Shown piece by piece: positions 1 to 10,357 of a DNA stretch of 64,000 nucleotides. Origin of the DNA: Ectothiorhodospiraceae bacterium WFHF3C12 (GTDB lineage Bacteria; Pseudomonadota; Gammaproteobacteria; Nitrococcales; Nitrococcaceae); assembly GCA_013519935.1 (NCBI GenBank), contig JACDUA010000007.1:1-64000 (forward strand), read 5' to 3'. Made by a program: the position numbers and the translations under genes. Below the pieces are notes generated by a model. It worked only from the letters and a program-made list of their open reading frames with translations, had not been told where the DNA came from and did not search any database. Within the stretch, counting starts at the first letter, position 1. Every line of letters begins with the position of its first letter.

Positions 1-2
1 GG

Positions 3-593
3 CTGGCGCTGCCTCCGGCGGCGGATCTGGGGTGTGCGCCGTCCCTGCGGGACGGCGTGGTCCGGGCGCTGGACGCTGGGCTCAATTGCCCCTACACCAG
101 CGGTATGGGGCGTCTGTTCGACGCCGTGGCCAGCCTGCTGGGGCTGTGCCAGGTCTGCGACTACGAGGCGGAGGCCGCCATGGCGGTGCAGTACCAGGCC
201 GAAGCCGCGACCGGCGAAACGCGGGCCTATCCGCTGCCGCTGGTGGACGGCGATGGGATCCGGGAGCTCGACTGGCGGCCGACGCTGTCGAGCGTTCTGG
301 CCGATAGGGACGCCGGCGAGCCCGCAACGCGGATCGCGGCGCGCTTTCACAATGCCCTGGCGGAGGCGGTGCTGGCCGTCGCCGGCCTGGCGCGGCTCCG
401 GCGCGTGGTGCTCGGGGGCGGATGTTTCCAGAACCGTCAACTGTTGTCCGTCACAGTGGCGCGATTGCGCGCGGCGGGCTATGAGGTGTACTGGCCCCGG
501 GCGGTGCCCGCCGGCGATGGCGGCATCGCCCTCGGGCAGCTGACGGTGGCTGCGGCAAGGGAGGCAGGATATGTGTCTGGCCGTTCCGGGTAA
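3..593 (+). CDS. hypF: Carbamoyltransferase HypF, C-terminal part (5' end outside window)
   Basis: Frame open from window edge; ...LNCPYTSGMGRLFDAVASLLGLC...VVLGGGCFQNRQL... typical of HypF C-terminus; followed by hypC/hypD/hypE. Confidence 0.92.
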   Translation: MALPPAADLGCAPSLRDGVVRALDAGLNCPYTSGMGRLFDAVASLLGLCQVCDYEAEAAMAVQYQAEAATGETRAYPLPLVDGDGIRELDWRPTLSSVLADRDAGEPATRIAARFHNALAEAVLAVAGLARLRRVVLGGGCFQNRQLLSVTVARLRAAGYEVYWPRAVPAGDGGIALGQLTVAAAREAGYVSGRSG

Positions 594-816
594 GCTCACG
601 AGCATGGACGGCGACGAGCCGATGTTCCGCACCGGGATCGTGGATTTCGGCGGCGTGCGCCGGGAGGTGTCCCTGGCCTGCGTGCCGGAGGCGGAGCTGG
701 GGGATTACGTGCTGGTGCACGTCGGCCTGGCCATCTCGGTCATTGACGAGGCCGAGGCGCGCCGGGTGTTCGAGTACCTGGCGGAGATGGACGAGCTCGG
801 GGAGCTGCAGCCATGA
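571..816 (+). CDS. hypC: HypC/HybG/HupF hydrogenase assembly chaperone
   Basis: [10 protein letters not shown]-terminal motif with essential Cys2; overlaps hypF and hypD. Confidence 0.95.
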   Translation: MCLAVPGKLTSMDGDEPMFRTGIVDFGGVRREVSLACVPEAELGDYVLVHVGLAISVIDEAEARRVFEYLAEMDELGELQP

Positions 817-1925
817 AGTACGTGGACGAATATCGCGGCCGGGACGAGGCAAGGAAGCTGGCGAACGCCATCCACCGCATGACCACCCGGCCGCACACGC
901 TGATGGAGGTCTGTGGCGGCCAGACCCATGCCATCGTCAAGTTCGGTATCGACACGCTGCTGCCCGATCAGGTGGAGCTGATTCACGGGCCCGGCTGCCC
1001 GGTCTGCGTCACGCCGGTGGAGATCATCGACAAGGCCCTGGAGGTCGCGGCCCGTCCCGAGGTGATCTTCTGCTCCTTTGGCGACATGCTGCGCGTGCCC
1101 GGCAGCGGATCGGACCTGCTCTCGGTCAAGGCCGACGGCGGCGACGTGCGGATGGTTTACTCGCCGCTGGACGCGGTGCGCATCGCCCGGCGCAATCCGG
1201 ACCGGGAAGTGGTCTTCTTCGCCGTGGGCTTCGAGACCACCGCGCCGGCCAACGCCATGGCCGTGCTGCAGGCGGAGTCGGCCGGGCTGGAGAACTTCTC
1301 GTTGCTGGTTTCCCATGTGCTGGTGCCGCCGGCGATCGAGTCCATTCTGGCGGCGCCGGAGAACCGCGTGCAGGGCTTTCTGGCCGCCGGTCACGTCTGC
1401 GCGGTGATGGGCTACGAGGCGTATCTGCCCATTGTCCGCCAGCACCGGGTCCCCATCGTGGTTACCGGTTTCGAGCCGCTGGACATTCTCGAGGGCATCT
1501 ACATGTGCGTGCGCCAGCTGGAAGCCGGCGAGGCGAAGCTGGAGAACCAGTACGCCCGCGCCGTGCGCTCCGGCGGCAACCGCCAGGCCCAGTCCATCGT
1601 CGAGCAGGTGTTTCACGTGGTCCCCCGCCGCTGGCGGGGGCTGGGGGATATCCCACGCAGCGGACTGGGCCTGCGCCCGAGCTACGAAAACTTCGATGCG
1701 GGCCGGCGGTTCGGTGAGGTGACGGCCCCGGTGCCGGACAGCGGAGTCTGCATCAGCGGCGCGATCATGCAGGGGCAGCGCAAGCCCGTGGACTGTCCGG
1801 CCTTCGGCGTGGGCTGCACCCCGGACCGGCCGCTGGGTGCGCCCATGGTCTCCTCGGAAGGGGCGTGCGCGGCCTACTACCGTTACCGCGGCCTCGCCGA
1901 ATCGCAAGAGCAGGCCAGCCCGTGA
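813..1925 (+). CDS. hypD: Hydrogenase formation protein HypD
   Basis: [23 protein letters not shown] motifs; operon context. Confidence 0.96.
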   Translation: MKYVDEYRGRDEARKLANAIHRMTTRPHTLMEVCGGQTHAIVKFGIDTLLPDQVELIHGPGCPVCVTPVEIIDKALEVAARPEVIFCSFGDMLRVPGSGSDLLSVKADGGDVRMVYSPLDAVRIARRNPDREVVFFAVGFETTAPANAMAVLQAESAGLENFSLLVSHVLVPPAIESILAAPENRVQGFLAAGHVCAVMGYEAYLPIVRQHRVPIVVTGFEPLDILEGIYMCVRQLEAGEAKLENQYARAVRSGGNRQAQSIVEQVFHVVPRRWRGLGDIPRSGLGLRPSYENFDAGRRFGEVTAPVPDSGVCISGAIMQGQRKPVDCPAFGVGCTPDRPLGAPMVSSEGACAAYYRYRGLAESQEQASP

Positions 1926-2965
1926 TGCAGACCCCGTCCGATCTGCCCGCCTGCCCGCTGCCGCTGGAGCGCTACCCGGCCGTCGTGATGGGCCATGGCG
2001 GGGGCGGGCGGCTCATGCGCGAGCTCCTGCAGTCGCTGGTATTCGAGGCCCTGGGCGCGGGCTCCGGCGGCCACGACGCGGCCGTTGTGGACATGGAAGG
2101 CGGCCGGATGGCCTTTACCACGGACTCCTTCGTCGTGCGGCCGCGTATCTTTCCCGGCGGCGATATCGGCGCCCTGGCCGTTCACGGCACCGTCAACGAT
2201 CTCGCCATGGCCGGTGCCCGGCCGCGCTGGCTGAGCGTGTCGCTGATCATCGAGGAAGGCCTCGCCATGGACGAGCTCTGGCGGCTGCTGCTCTCCCTGA
2301 GGCGGGCCGCCGACGAGGCCGGGGTAACGGTGGTCACCGGTGATACCAAGGTCGTGGACCGCGGTGCCGGCGACGGGCTGTTCATCAATACCGCCGGTAT
2401 CGGCACTGTGGCGCCGGGCGTGGATATCCGTCCCGGCCGTGTGGGCGAGGGCGATGCGGTGCTGGTCAGCGGCGATCTGGGGCGGCACGGCATTGCCGTG
2501 ATGGCCGAGCGGGAGAGCCTGGCCTTCGAGTCGGCCATCGAGAGCGACAGCGCCAACCTGGCGCCGGCGGTGGCGGCGCTGCTGGAGGCCGGCCTGGACA
2601 TTCATTGCCTGCGGGATCTCACCCGCGGCGGGCTGAGCAGCGCTCTGAATGAAATCGCCGCCGACGCCGGTCGCGGCATCCTGATTGACGAGGCCGCCGT
2701 GCCCGTGCGCGAGGACGTGGCCGCCGCCTGTGAGGTTCTGGGGCTGGATCCGCTGTACGTGGCCTGCGAAGGCCGCTTCGCGGTCTTTCTGCCCGAGGAC
2801 CAGGCGGGCCGGGCGCTGGAGATCCTGACGGCGTACACGCCGGAGGCGGCGATCGTCGGCCGGGTGGACGCGGGGCGGCCCGGTCGGGTGCGGCTCACCA
2901 GCCGCATTGGTGCCGAGCGGGTGCTGGACATGCTCAGCGGCGAGCAGCTGCCGCGGATATGCTGA
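1925..2965 (+). CDS. hypE: Hydrogenase expression/formation protein HypE
   Basis: [17 protein letters not shown]-terminus, PurM-like; C-terminal ...GEQLPRIC ending in the conserved PRIC; start ATG overlaps hypD stop (TGATG). Confidence 0.96.
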   Translation: MQTPSDLPACPLPLERYPAVVMGHGGGGRLMRELLQSLVFEALGAGSGGHDAAVVDMEGGRMAFTTDSFVVRPRIFPGGDIGALAVHGTVNDLAMAGARPRWLSVSLIIEEGLAMDELWRLLLSLRRAADEAGVTVVTGDTKVVDRGAGDGLFINTAGIGTVAPGVDIRPGRVGEGDAVLVSGDLGRHGIAVMAERESLAFESAIESDSANLAPAVAALLEAGLDIHCLRDLTRGGLSSALNEIAADAGRGILIDEAAVPVREDVAAACEVLGLDPLYVACEGRFAVFLPEDQAGRALEILTAYTPEAAIVGRVDAGRPGRVRLTSRIGAERVLDMLSGEQLPRIC

Positions 2966-3046
2966 TTCACCGCGGGACGTTGAACTGCCGCTGCGCGCCC
3001 GCCATCTCTTTACGTGACAAGCCAGAACGATGCCCGGGAGGCGCAT

Positions 3047-3343
3047 ATGGCCGACAACCGACGTGACCAGTACGTGGAGCAGCTCAAGTCCAAGCTGGAC
3101 GAGTGGAACGCCGAGCTCGCCAGGCTGGAGGCGGAAGGGGAGCGCACCCAGGCGCAGCTCTCCAAAGGCCTGGAGGAGCAGCTGGTGGAGGCGCGAAAGC
3201 GCCGCGACGAGGCGTGGGAGTGGCTGCAGAAGCTGCAGAAGGCTAACGAGTCCGCCTGGGACGATATGGTGAAGGGGACCGAGCAGGCCTGGGACGCCTT
3301 CTCCGACGCCCTGAAGAACGCCCGCAACCGCTTCAATCAGTGA
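3047..3343 (+). CDS. Small coiled-coil protein (function unknown)
   Basis: ATG preceded by GGGAGG; highly charged helical MADNRRDQYVEQLKSKLDEWNAELARLEAEGERTQAQL. Confidence 0.75.
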   Translation: MADNRRDQYVEQLKSKLDEWNAELARLEAEGERTQAQLSKGLEEQLVEARKRRDEAWEWLQKLQKANESAWDDMVKGTEQAWDAFSDALKNARNRFNQ

Positions 3344-3392
3344 GACGGAACAACGGCGCGGCTGCGGGCTCTAAACAGGTGAGCCCACAACC

Positions 3393-3956
3393 GTGCCGAT
3401 CCGTATGCGCCTGACGTTTCTGCTCGCCGCCGCGCTTGTCCTGGCCGGCTGCGCCGGCACGGTGCCGGACCCGATAAGCGACGCCCCCGAAACGGTGCCG
3501 CAGCCGGGCGAGGTGCGCGCCGAGCCGGCACGGTTCGAGCAGGCCCGCGTGCGCTGGGGCGGAACCATAGTGGCGGTGAGCAACAGGGCGGAATTCACCG
3601 AGGTAGAGCTGGTGGCCCGGCCGCTGGATGATCGCGGCCGGCCCCGGGACGTGGACCGCAGCTATGGCCGCATCCTGGCCCGTGTCTCCGGCTTTCTGGA
3701 CCCGGCGGTCCACGCCGGGGGGCGGGAGCTGACCGTGACCGGCACCGTGACCGGCGTGGAGGAGCGGGCGATCGGGGAGTACCGCTACGACTACCCGGTG
3801 GTCGACGTCAGCGGGCATTACCTCTGGGCGCCGCGTCCCGTGGCCGTGGAACGCGGACCGTATCCCTACGACCCCTTCTGGTACGATCCCTGGTATCCGC
3901 GATCCATGTTCTATCCGTACTGCCCCTACGGGGTATCGCCCCGCTACTGCTGGTGA
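3393..3956 (+). CDS. Slp-family outer-membrane lipoprotein with aromatic-rich C-terminal tail
   Basis: Lipobox LVLAGCAG; RVRWGGTI... Slp family core. Confidence 0.85.
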   Translation: MPIRMRLTFLLAAALVLAGCAGTVPDPISDAPETVPQPGEVRAEPARFEQARVRWGGTIVAVSNRAEFTEVELVARPLDDRGRPRDVDRSYGRILARVSGFLDPAVHAGGRELTVTGTVTGVEERAIGEYRYDYPVVDVSGHYLWAPRPVAVERGPYPYDPFWYDPWYPRSMFYPYCPYGVSPRYCW

Positions 3957-4459
3957 TGTCGATGCTGTCGAGATGGCTTACTCCCTGCGTACTTTTGCTG
4001 ACGCTGGCGGGCTGCGCCAGCTCGCCCGAATTCGACGAAACCGGCGTGGATCGCTCGCTGACCCCCAAGCTGGCCGCCGATCGCGGCGAAGGCGTGGTCG
4101 GCGAACGGGTGATCTGGGGCGGCACGATCATCGACAGCCAGAATCTGGCCGAGGAAACCCGTCTGGAGGTGCTGGCCTATCCGCTCAACAGCTGGGAGCG
4201 GCCGCGGGAGTCGGGTACCGCCCAGGGCCGGTTCCTCGTGCTGAGGTCCGGCTACCTGGAAACCGCCGACTATGCGCCCGGCCGGCAAATCACCGTGGTG
4301 GGTCCCGTCGATGCGCTACAGGATGGGCGCATCGGCGAGACCAGCTATACGTATCCCGTGGTGCGCGCCGATACCCTGCACCTGTGGCGGGAGGAGTCCG
4401 CCGGCGCCAGCAGTGGCCCGCGGGTGAACTTCGGTATCGGCGTGATCTTCTCGAACTAG
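3953..4459 (+). CDS. Slp-family outer-membrane lipoprotein
   Basis: Lipobox LTLAGCAS; RVIWGGTIIDSQN; paralogue of the preceding gene, overlapping by 4 nt. Confidence 0.85.
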   Translation: MMSMLSRWLTPCVLLLTLAGCASSPEFDETGVDRSLTPKLAADRGEGVVGERVIWGGTIIDSQNLAEETRLEVLAYPLNSWERPRESGTAQGRFLVLRSGYLETADYAPGRQITVVGPVDALQDGRIGETSYTYPVVRADTLHLWREESAGASSGPRVNFGIGVIFSN

Positions 4460-4470
4460 GTCACGGCGCC

Positions 4471-4806
4471 ATGAGCACGAACCAGGCCCGATGCCCGGAA
4501 TGCGCGGTGCCGCTCACGGTATGGCGCGTGGTGGCCGCGCCGCTGCCCAACCGCCTGCGCTGTGGCGCCTGCCGCGCCCGGTTGCGCTTCGAAGTCAATC
4601 TCCTGGCGCTGATCGCGCTCGCGGCCGCAGTGCTGGCCGGCGTGGTATGGCTGGCCCGGCCGTTCTACGCCCTGCTGGCCCCGCTGGGGATCGTCTCCGC
4701 CGCCGTGTTCGCGGCCGCGGCGGCGCTTGGGCTCTGGCTTGCCTTCGAATTCGGCCTGGCCTGGTTTCTGGTTCACCGGCGTCCGGTTCGGGCGGTCCAT
4801 GACTGA
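4471..4806 (+). CDS. Small membrane protein with N-terminal zinc-ribbon-like CxxC motifs
   Basis: MSTNQARCPEC...LRCGACRARLRF followed by two hydrophobic segments; start directly downstream of slp gene. Confidence 0.7.
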   Translation: MSTNQARCPECAVPLTVWRVVAAPLPNRLRCGACRARLRFEVNLLALIALAAAVLAGVVWLARPFYALLAPLGIVSAAVFAAAAALGLWLAFEFGLAWFLVHRRPVRAVHD

Positions 4807-4972
4807 CCATCAACTACACCCGGATGGCGAGGGGCTGAGCAAGGCCGTGCGTTGGCTCTCCGACAACCGGCCGGTGACGCGCCCCCTGGTCGAGGAGGCG
4901 GCCAGGCGTTTCGATCTCTCGCCCCTGGAGGCGGAGTTCCTGTTCCGGGAGTACCTTCCGAAGCAGGATTAG
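4799..4972 (+). CDS. Small conserved hypothetical protein
   Basis: 57-aa ORF MTDHQLHPDGEGLSKAVRWLSDNRP... overlaps preceding gene by 8 nt. Confidence 0.55.
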   Translation: MTDHQLHPDGEGLSKAVRWLSDNRPVTRPLVEEAARRFDLSPLEAEFLFREYLPKQD

Positions 4973-5023
4973 GAACCGGTGCGAACCGCCGCCTGAGCTG
5001 CGCGGCCCGCACCCGATACGCCC

Positions 5024-5794
5024 TCACTGGGCCAGCAGGCCGCCGTCCACCGGCAGCGCGATGCCGGTCATGAACGATGTCGCGTCCGAGAACAGCCAGG
5101 CAACGGTCTCCGCCACCTCGGCCAGGGTGCCAACCCGCCCAGCCGGGTACAGGGCGCGAACCTGGGCTTCGCGCTCGGGATTGTCGCCGTAAATGGCCTC
5201 GCTCATGACGGTCTCGTTGATAATCCCCGGGCAGATCGCGTTGACGCGAATGCCCTCGGCGGCATAGGTGAGCGCCGTTGCCCGTGTGAGCCCGACCACA
5301 CCGTGCTTGCTGGCGATGTAGGCCGGACCCACGATGCCGTTGCCGTAGAGGCCGGCGATGGAGGCATGGTTGACGATGACGCCCCCGCCCTGGGCCCGCA
5401 TCTGCGGCAACTCGTGCTTGAGGCAGAGCCAGACGCCCTTGAGGTTGACGTCGATGACCCGGTCCCAGACCGACTCGTCGCAGTCCACCGGTGACGTGAA
5501 CAGCCCTTCCAGAATGCCGGCATTGTTGAATGCGCCGTCCAGCCTGCCGTGATTACGCACCACGCAGTGCACTGCCGCTTCCACGTCCGCGCCGTCGCGG
5601 ACGTCGGCCCTGATAAACACCGCGTCGCCGCCCCGGGCGCGGATAGTCGCCACGGTTTCTTCGCCCCTGGCCATGTCGATGTCTGCAATCGTGATCATGG
5701 CCCCGGCCCGGGCCATGGCGAGGGCGGATGCCTGGCCGATGCCGGAGCTTCCGCCGGTGACGAGAATGGCTTTGCCTTCCAGTGAATGCATCAT
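5024..5794 (-). CDS. SDR family NAD(P)-dependent oxidoreductase
   Basis: GKAILVTGGSSGIGQA, NNAG, YIASKHG (YxxxK), PVDGG C-terminus. Confidence 0.93.
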   Translation of the reverse strand: MMHSLEGKAILVTGGSSGIGQASALAMARAGAMITIADIDMARGEETVATIRARGGDAVFIRADVRDGADVEAAVHCVVRNHGRLDGAFNNAGILEGLFTSPVDCDESVWDRVIDVNLKGVWLCLKHELPQMRAQGGGVIVNHASIAGLYGNGIVGPAYIASKHGVVGLTRATALTYAAEGIRVNAICPGIINETVMSEAIYGDNPEREAQVRALYPAGRVGTLAEVAETVAWLFSDATSFMTGIALPVDGGLLAQ

Positions 5795-6438
5795 TTCAGG
5801 ATCTCCGTCGTTGGATTGATCGACGTCCCAGGCCGGGCGGCGATGGGCCCCGCTCTGTACGGCGATTGACTGCCTGCCAGCGCCGCTACGTCGATCACGC
5901 CGGTCAACTGGCCCGACCCTCGGGACTGGGTCCTGCCCCGGGCCGCGAAGAGCCTCACCGCCGCGTCGTTGTCGGTCTGGATGGTGTAGACGAGGTGGGT
6001 GACGCCCTCGCGTCGTGCCCGCTCGCCAATGCGGTGCAGCAGTCGTGCACCGACGCCGTGGCCCTGGGCGCCGTCCGCCACCGTCACGGCTATCTCGGCG
6101 GTGGGTGCGTCGGACCGCACGCGCACCAGTCGACCGTCGCCGACGAGCTCGCCGTCGCGGAATGCGCCGAGGGCGATATGCTCGGTGCCGTCCATGGACA
6201 GTGCGAACCGCAACTGGTAGGGCCGCAGCACGGTGCAGGGGGTGTGAAAGCGGCGAGAGAGAGTTTGCGGGGAAAGCCCCGTGTAAAACGCCTCGATATC
6301 GGCGTGGTGCCGTGCGTCCAGCGAACGGACGATGACCCGCCCGCGGCTCCGAACGGCCCTGAGTGCCGCCAGGGCGCGGGGCACGGTTCGAGAGCGGCCC
6401 TGACCAGGATGGCTTCGGTATTCGGTTGCGATGTCCAT
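5791..6438 (-). CDS. GNAT family N-acetyltransferase
   Basis: VADGAQGHGVGARLLHRIGERAR acetyl-CoA binding motif; 4-nt overlap with SDR gene. Confidence 0.85.
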   Translation of the reverse strand: MDIATEYRSHPGQGRSRTVPRALAALRAVRSRGRVIVRSLDARHHADIEAFYTGLSPQTLSRRFHTPCTVLRPYQLRFALSMDGTEHIALGAFRDGELVGDGRLVRVRSDAPTAEIAVTVADGAQGHGVGARLLHRIGERARREGVTHLVYTIQTDNDAAVRLFAARGRTQSRGSGQLTGVIDVAALAGSQSPYRAGPIAARPGTSINPTTEILK

Positions 6439-6602
6439 GTTTGACTCCCTGCCTGCAAGGCGTCCGGCGGACCGCGGTGCGCGGCCGTTGAGAAAGCAGA
6501 CTAGGGCCGCGCTGTATGGGTGGTGCGTCAGGCGGGTTTCGGTTTGTTGCGATTGTGTTGCCGGGTTTCGGGCAGCCGGCTCGGCAGGTCCCGTCCGGCG
6601 CG

Positions 6603-6878
6603 TCAGGAGGGCTTGGCCGCGTCGGTGACCGGTGACGAGTGCCTTGCCGCGCGGGCGTCGCGGCTGCGCTCGTAGAGCAGCCGCAGTACCCAGACCACGT
6701 TCAGCGCGCAGTAGAACGCGTTCCAGTAGACCAGGTGCATCAGCGGCTCGGGCAGCGTGTAGAAATACGCGAGCAGGCAGCTCGCCCCCGCCAGGGACAG
6801 GGCCCGGAGCAACAGCAGGTTGCGGACGAAGTACGAGGCGATGAAGAGCCCGTTTGCGGCGGTGACCAGGTGTTCCAT
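6603..6878 (-). CDS. Small multi-TM membrane protein, function unknown (resembles membrane segment of bacterial Popeye-like proteins)
   Basis: MEHLVTAANGLFIASYFVRNLLLLRALSLAGASCLLAYFYTLPEPLMHLVYWNAFYCALNVVWVLRLL hydrophobic pattern. Confidence 0.6.
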   Translation of the reverse strand: MEHLVTAANGLFIASYFVRNLLLLRALSLAGASCLLAYFYTLPEPLMHLVYWNAFYCALNVVWVLRLLYERSRDARAARHSSPVTDAAKPS

Positions 6879-7146
6879 GTGAGTGCTCCGGCGGTTGTTC
6901 CTCGGCGGGCAGTCTCGGCATGGGCCGTATCTGCTGTATTTCCGGCCTGTATCACCGCGTATTCGGCTTGTTGCGCGGGTGGCGCAGCGGTGGGGCGGGA
7001 CCCCGGAGAGGGCGCGAAACAGCCGCGAAACAAAACGCCGTGGAACGGACATGAGGCGGATACGTCCCCGGCGGAAAGTCTCTTCTTCCGGGCCAGCCCG
7101 TCACCGAGGCGGGCCCGGAACCGCAACCACAAATGGAGAGACAGCC

Positions 7147-8097
7147 ATGAATGCAGTCGTCAGCACCGAGGTCAACGCCGCCGCCCGGCAGAGCCGCTAT
7201 GCGAAGTGCGTCGAAGTATCCAAACGCATTCGCTGGGAGATCGAGCGGGACGTGTTCCGCGGCCGGCAGTTCGATTTCGGGAAGAAGTTCCTGCCCGACG
7301 GGCTCTCGCTGGTCCAGGAGATCCCGTTTCTCGGGGACGCCGACAAGCGCTTGCTGAGCCAGGTCCAGGGTCGCACCTACGCCTACGTCTTCGGCCTGGT
7401 GGAGCGATTCATCAACGCCAAGATCCTCGAGGTCAGCCGCGACCACTGGCTGGGCGATCAGACCGCGCTGGAAGCGCTGGTCCGTTTCAGTGACGAGGAG
7501 ATCAAGCATCAGGCGATGTTCCGCCGGATCGAGGCCATGATCGGCGCGGGCATGCCCGCCGGCTATGTCCAGACGGCCGACCCCGATGCCGTGGCCGGCG
7601 CGGTGCTGAGCAAGTCCACCTGGTCGGTGCTCGGGCTGACCTGCCACATCGAGCTGTTCACCCAGGCCCATTATCGCCAGAGCATCGATCGCGACCCGGA
7701 GGTCTCGGAGCTGTACAAGGACGTCTTCCTGTTCCACTGGCGCGAGGAGTCCCAGCACGCCATCCTCGACGAGCTTGAATGGGAGCGCGAGCACGAGCGC
7801 CTCGGCGAGGCGGAGCGCGATGCCGCGGTGGACGACCTCATCGCCCTGGTGGGGGCGGTGGACGGCATCCTGCAGGCGCAGTCCAGGGCCGATGCCGACT
7901 ACTTCGTTGCCATCGCCGGACGTGCGTTCACCGCTGCCGAGGCGCAGGCGCTGGCGGACCATCTGCTCCGGGCCTACCGCTGGCAGTACATCGTCTCGGG
8001 GGTCCAGGAGCCGCGTTTTCAGGAAGTGCTCGCGCGGCTGACCACGCCGGCCCAGCTCGAGCGTATCCAGTCGGCCCTGGCGCCGATCATGGCCTGA
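7147..8097 (+). CDS. Ferritin-like/diiron-type conserved protein
   Basis: Two ExxH-type carboxylate motifs (FSDEEIKHQAMF, HWREESQHAILDELEWE) in helical protein. Confidence 0.6.
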   Translation: MNAVVSTEVNAAARQSRYAKCVEVSKRIRWEIERDVFRGRQFDFGKKFLPDGLSLVQEIPFLGDADKRLLSQVQGRTYAYVFGLVERFINAKILEVSRDHWLGDQTALEALVRFSDEEIKHQAMFRRIEAMIGAGMPAGYVQTADPDAVAGAVLSKSTWSVLGLTCHIELFTQAHYRQSIDRDPEVSELYKDVFLFHWREESQHAILDELEWEREHERLGEAERDAAVDDLIALVGAVDGILQAQSRADADYFVAIAGRAFTAAEAQALADHLLRAYRWQYIVSGVQEPRFQEVLARLTTPAQLERIQSALAPIMA

Positions 8098-8112
8098 GCC
8101 GGTCCACCCTCC

Positions 8113-8139
8113 ACGGCCCGCCCGCTAGGCGGGCCGTTT
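8113..8139. terminator. Hairpin terminator between convergent genes
   Basis: ACGGCCCGCC-CGCTA-GGCGGGCCGT followed by TT; overlaps the stop of the histidine kinase gene. Confidence 0.7.
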
Positions 8140-10209
8140 GCTGTCCAGCAGTGGGTCCAATGTGGCGAACAGGGCGCCCACGTCGATGGGTTTGCGCAGT
8201 ATCGCGGCGATGCCCAGACGCCGGGCCTCGCCGGTCGGGACGGACTCGTCATTGCCCGTATAGAGCACGATGGGCAGCGTCTCGCCGGTGTTCCGCAGAC
8301 GGTCCGCCAGTTCGAGCCCGCTCATGCCCGGCATGCTCTGGTCCGTGACCAGCAGATCGAAGGGCGGCGTGGCGTCGCTGAATCGTCGTAGCGCGCATTC
8401 GCCGGTGTCGCAGGCAACGACATTGAATCCCCGGCTGCTCAGCAGCTCCTCCATGAATGCGCGCACGGAAGCCTGGTCCTCGACCAGGAGAACCCGGGCG
8501 GCGACGGACCGACGCGGTTCGGGCGGGGCCTGATACTCGTCCGGCGGCGCGGTGACCGCCCCGCTGGCAGCCGGGAGCAGCACGCGCACGGCGGCGCCCT
8601 GTTCCTCGAGGTTCTCCACGAGGATGTGTCCACCGTGGTCGTGGACGATGCCGTGGGCGGTCGCCAGGCCCATACCACTGCCCTGACCCACTGCCTTGGT
8701 CGTGAAGAACGGCTCGAACATCCGTTCCTGGATGTCGGCAGGAATGCCGGGGCCGCTGTCGGCTACCGAAAGTGCCACGAACTCGCCCCGCACCGGCTGC
8801 CGGCAGGCCGCGCAGTGCCTGCCGCGTTCGCGCCGGGAGCCAACCTCGATGCGGATATGGCCCGCGCCGCCTATGGCGTCCCGTGCGTTGATGCACAGGT
8901 TCATCAGGACCTGCTCGATCTGGATGGGATCCGCGCGCACCGGCAAGGGAGCGTCATGGGTGGCCGTGAGCAGGTGCACGCTTGAGGGAAAGGTGGAGGT
9001 GAACAGCCTCACGGTTTCCTCCACCAGCTCTGGCAGTTGCAGCAGCCGGGGCGCGCCGCGCTCTCCGCGGCTGAAGGTCAGCATCTGGCGGATCAGGTCC
9101 CGGGCGCGCTCGCCGGCGGCCTGGATCTGGCCCAGGTGATTGGCGAGTCTGGGGTCGTCGGCTGCCGCCGGCTGTTCCTGGGCGAGCTGAGCGTAGCCGA
9201 GGATCGTGGTGAGGATGTTGTTGAAATCGTGCGCGATCCCGCCGGTGAGGTGTCCGATGGCTTCCATCTTCTGGGCCTGGCGCAGCTGTGCCTCCAGGGC
9301 GGCACGGTCGGCTTCCGCCTGGCGCCGGTCGGTAATGTCCCGGACGATGCCTAGCAGGTGCGGCGCCCCCTGGTAGACCATGCGCACGCCATGCACCTCC
9401 ACGGGGAAGACCGTTCCGTCGCGCCGGACGTCGTCCGCCTCGGCGTGGAAGGGCCTGCCGGTGCGCAACGTCTCCATGAAGGCGTCGAAGCGATGCCAGG
9501 AGTCCGGGTGGACCAGTAGCCTCGGGTCCATGGCCAGCAGTGCCTCCCGGCCGTATCCGTGCATGTCGGCGAAGGCCGGGTTCACGTCCACCAGCCGCCC
9601 GCCCGGGCTCCAGAGCACCAGGCCGTCCACGGAGGCGTCGAATATGGCCCGGTATTGCTCCTCCCTGGCGCTGACCGCCCGCTCGCCGCGCTGGCGCTCG
9701 ATCTCGGCCGCCGCGCGGATGGAGAAGATCCTCAGCGTCGCCTCGATGACCTCGCGGTTGCGCATGGGGCGGCGGTCGCTGACCGCGATGAGCCCCAGGG
9801 CTTCACCGGCGCTGTCGAACAGTGGATAGGCGGCGTAGCTGTGAAAGCCGAAGCTCGCCATCATCTCGTCCTCGGGGAAGCGCTCGGTCAACCGGTCGGG
9901 GACGAACTCGAAGGCCTTGCCGATGACGAACGCGCAGGGCGTGCCGTCCAGGGAGTACTCCACATTGTCGAGCATCTGGCCCTGATGGTAGACGGCGATG
10001 CTCTGTACCCAGTCGTCGCCGCGCTCGCTGAGCACGCCGATTAGGGCAAAGTCGACTTCCAGCGTCAGTGCGACGTGTTCCACCAGTTGCCGGAACACCT
10101 CCTCGCCTCGGGCGGCCGTCACGCCAAGGGCGACGTTGCGCAGGGCGGTCAGGATGCGCGGCGAGTCCAGCGGAAACGCCGGGGCCGCTTCGTGCTGCGA
10201 GTTGCCCAC
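8125..10209 (-). CDS. Hybrid sensor histidine kinase/response regulator (GAF-PAS-HisKA-HATPase-REC)
   Basis: GGIAHDFNNILTTILGYAQL H-box, GSGMGLATAHGIV, C-terminal receiver LLVTDQSMPGMSGLEL. Confidence 0.93.
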   Translation of the reverse strand: MGNSQHEAAPAFPLDSPRILTALRNVALGVTAARGEEVFRQLVEHVALTLEVDFALIGVLSERGDDWVQSIAVYHQGQMLDNVEYSLDGTPCAFVIGKAFEFVPDRLTERFPEDEMMASFGFHSYAAYPLFDSAGEALGLIAVSDRRPMRNREVIEATLRIFSIRAAAEIERQRGERAVSAREEQYRAIFDASVDGLVLWSPGGRLVDVNPAFADMHGYGREALLAMDPRLLVHPDSWHRFDAFMETLRTGRPFHAEADDVRRDGTVFPVEVHGVRMVYQGAPHLLGIVRDITDRRQAEADRAALEAQLRQAQKMEAIGHLTGGIAHDFNNILTTILGYAQLAQEQPAAADDPRLANHLGQIQAAGERARDLIRQMLTFSRGERGAPRLLQLPELVEETVRLFTSTFPSSVHLLTATHDAPLPVRADPIQIEQVLMNLCINARDAIGGAGHIRIEVGSRRERGRHCAACRQPVRGEFVALSVADSGPGIPADIQERMFEPFFTTKAVGQGSGMGLATAHGIVHDHGGHILVENLEEQGAAVRVLLPAASGAVTAPPDEYQAPPEPRRSVAARVLLVEDQASVRAFMEELLSSRGFNVVACDTGECALRRFSDATPPFDLLVTDQSMPGMSGLELADRLRNTGETLPIVLYTGNDESVPTGEARRLGIAAILRKPIDVGALFATLDPLLDSKRPA

Positions 10210-10357
10210 CTCAGGCCCTCCGATACTGCGTTGCCGTTTCCATCTTTCAAGCTAGCATCGCGCGGTCGACAGGGAAGGCATCGATACAAAGCCGAAACAA
10301 ACGAAACGTGCCGGAAACACCCCACGCACCGTGGTCCCGCTCGGGGGCGGGGCGGTC

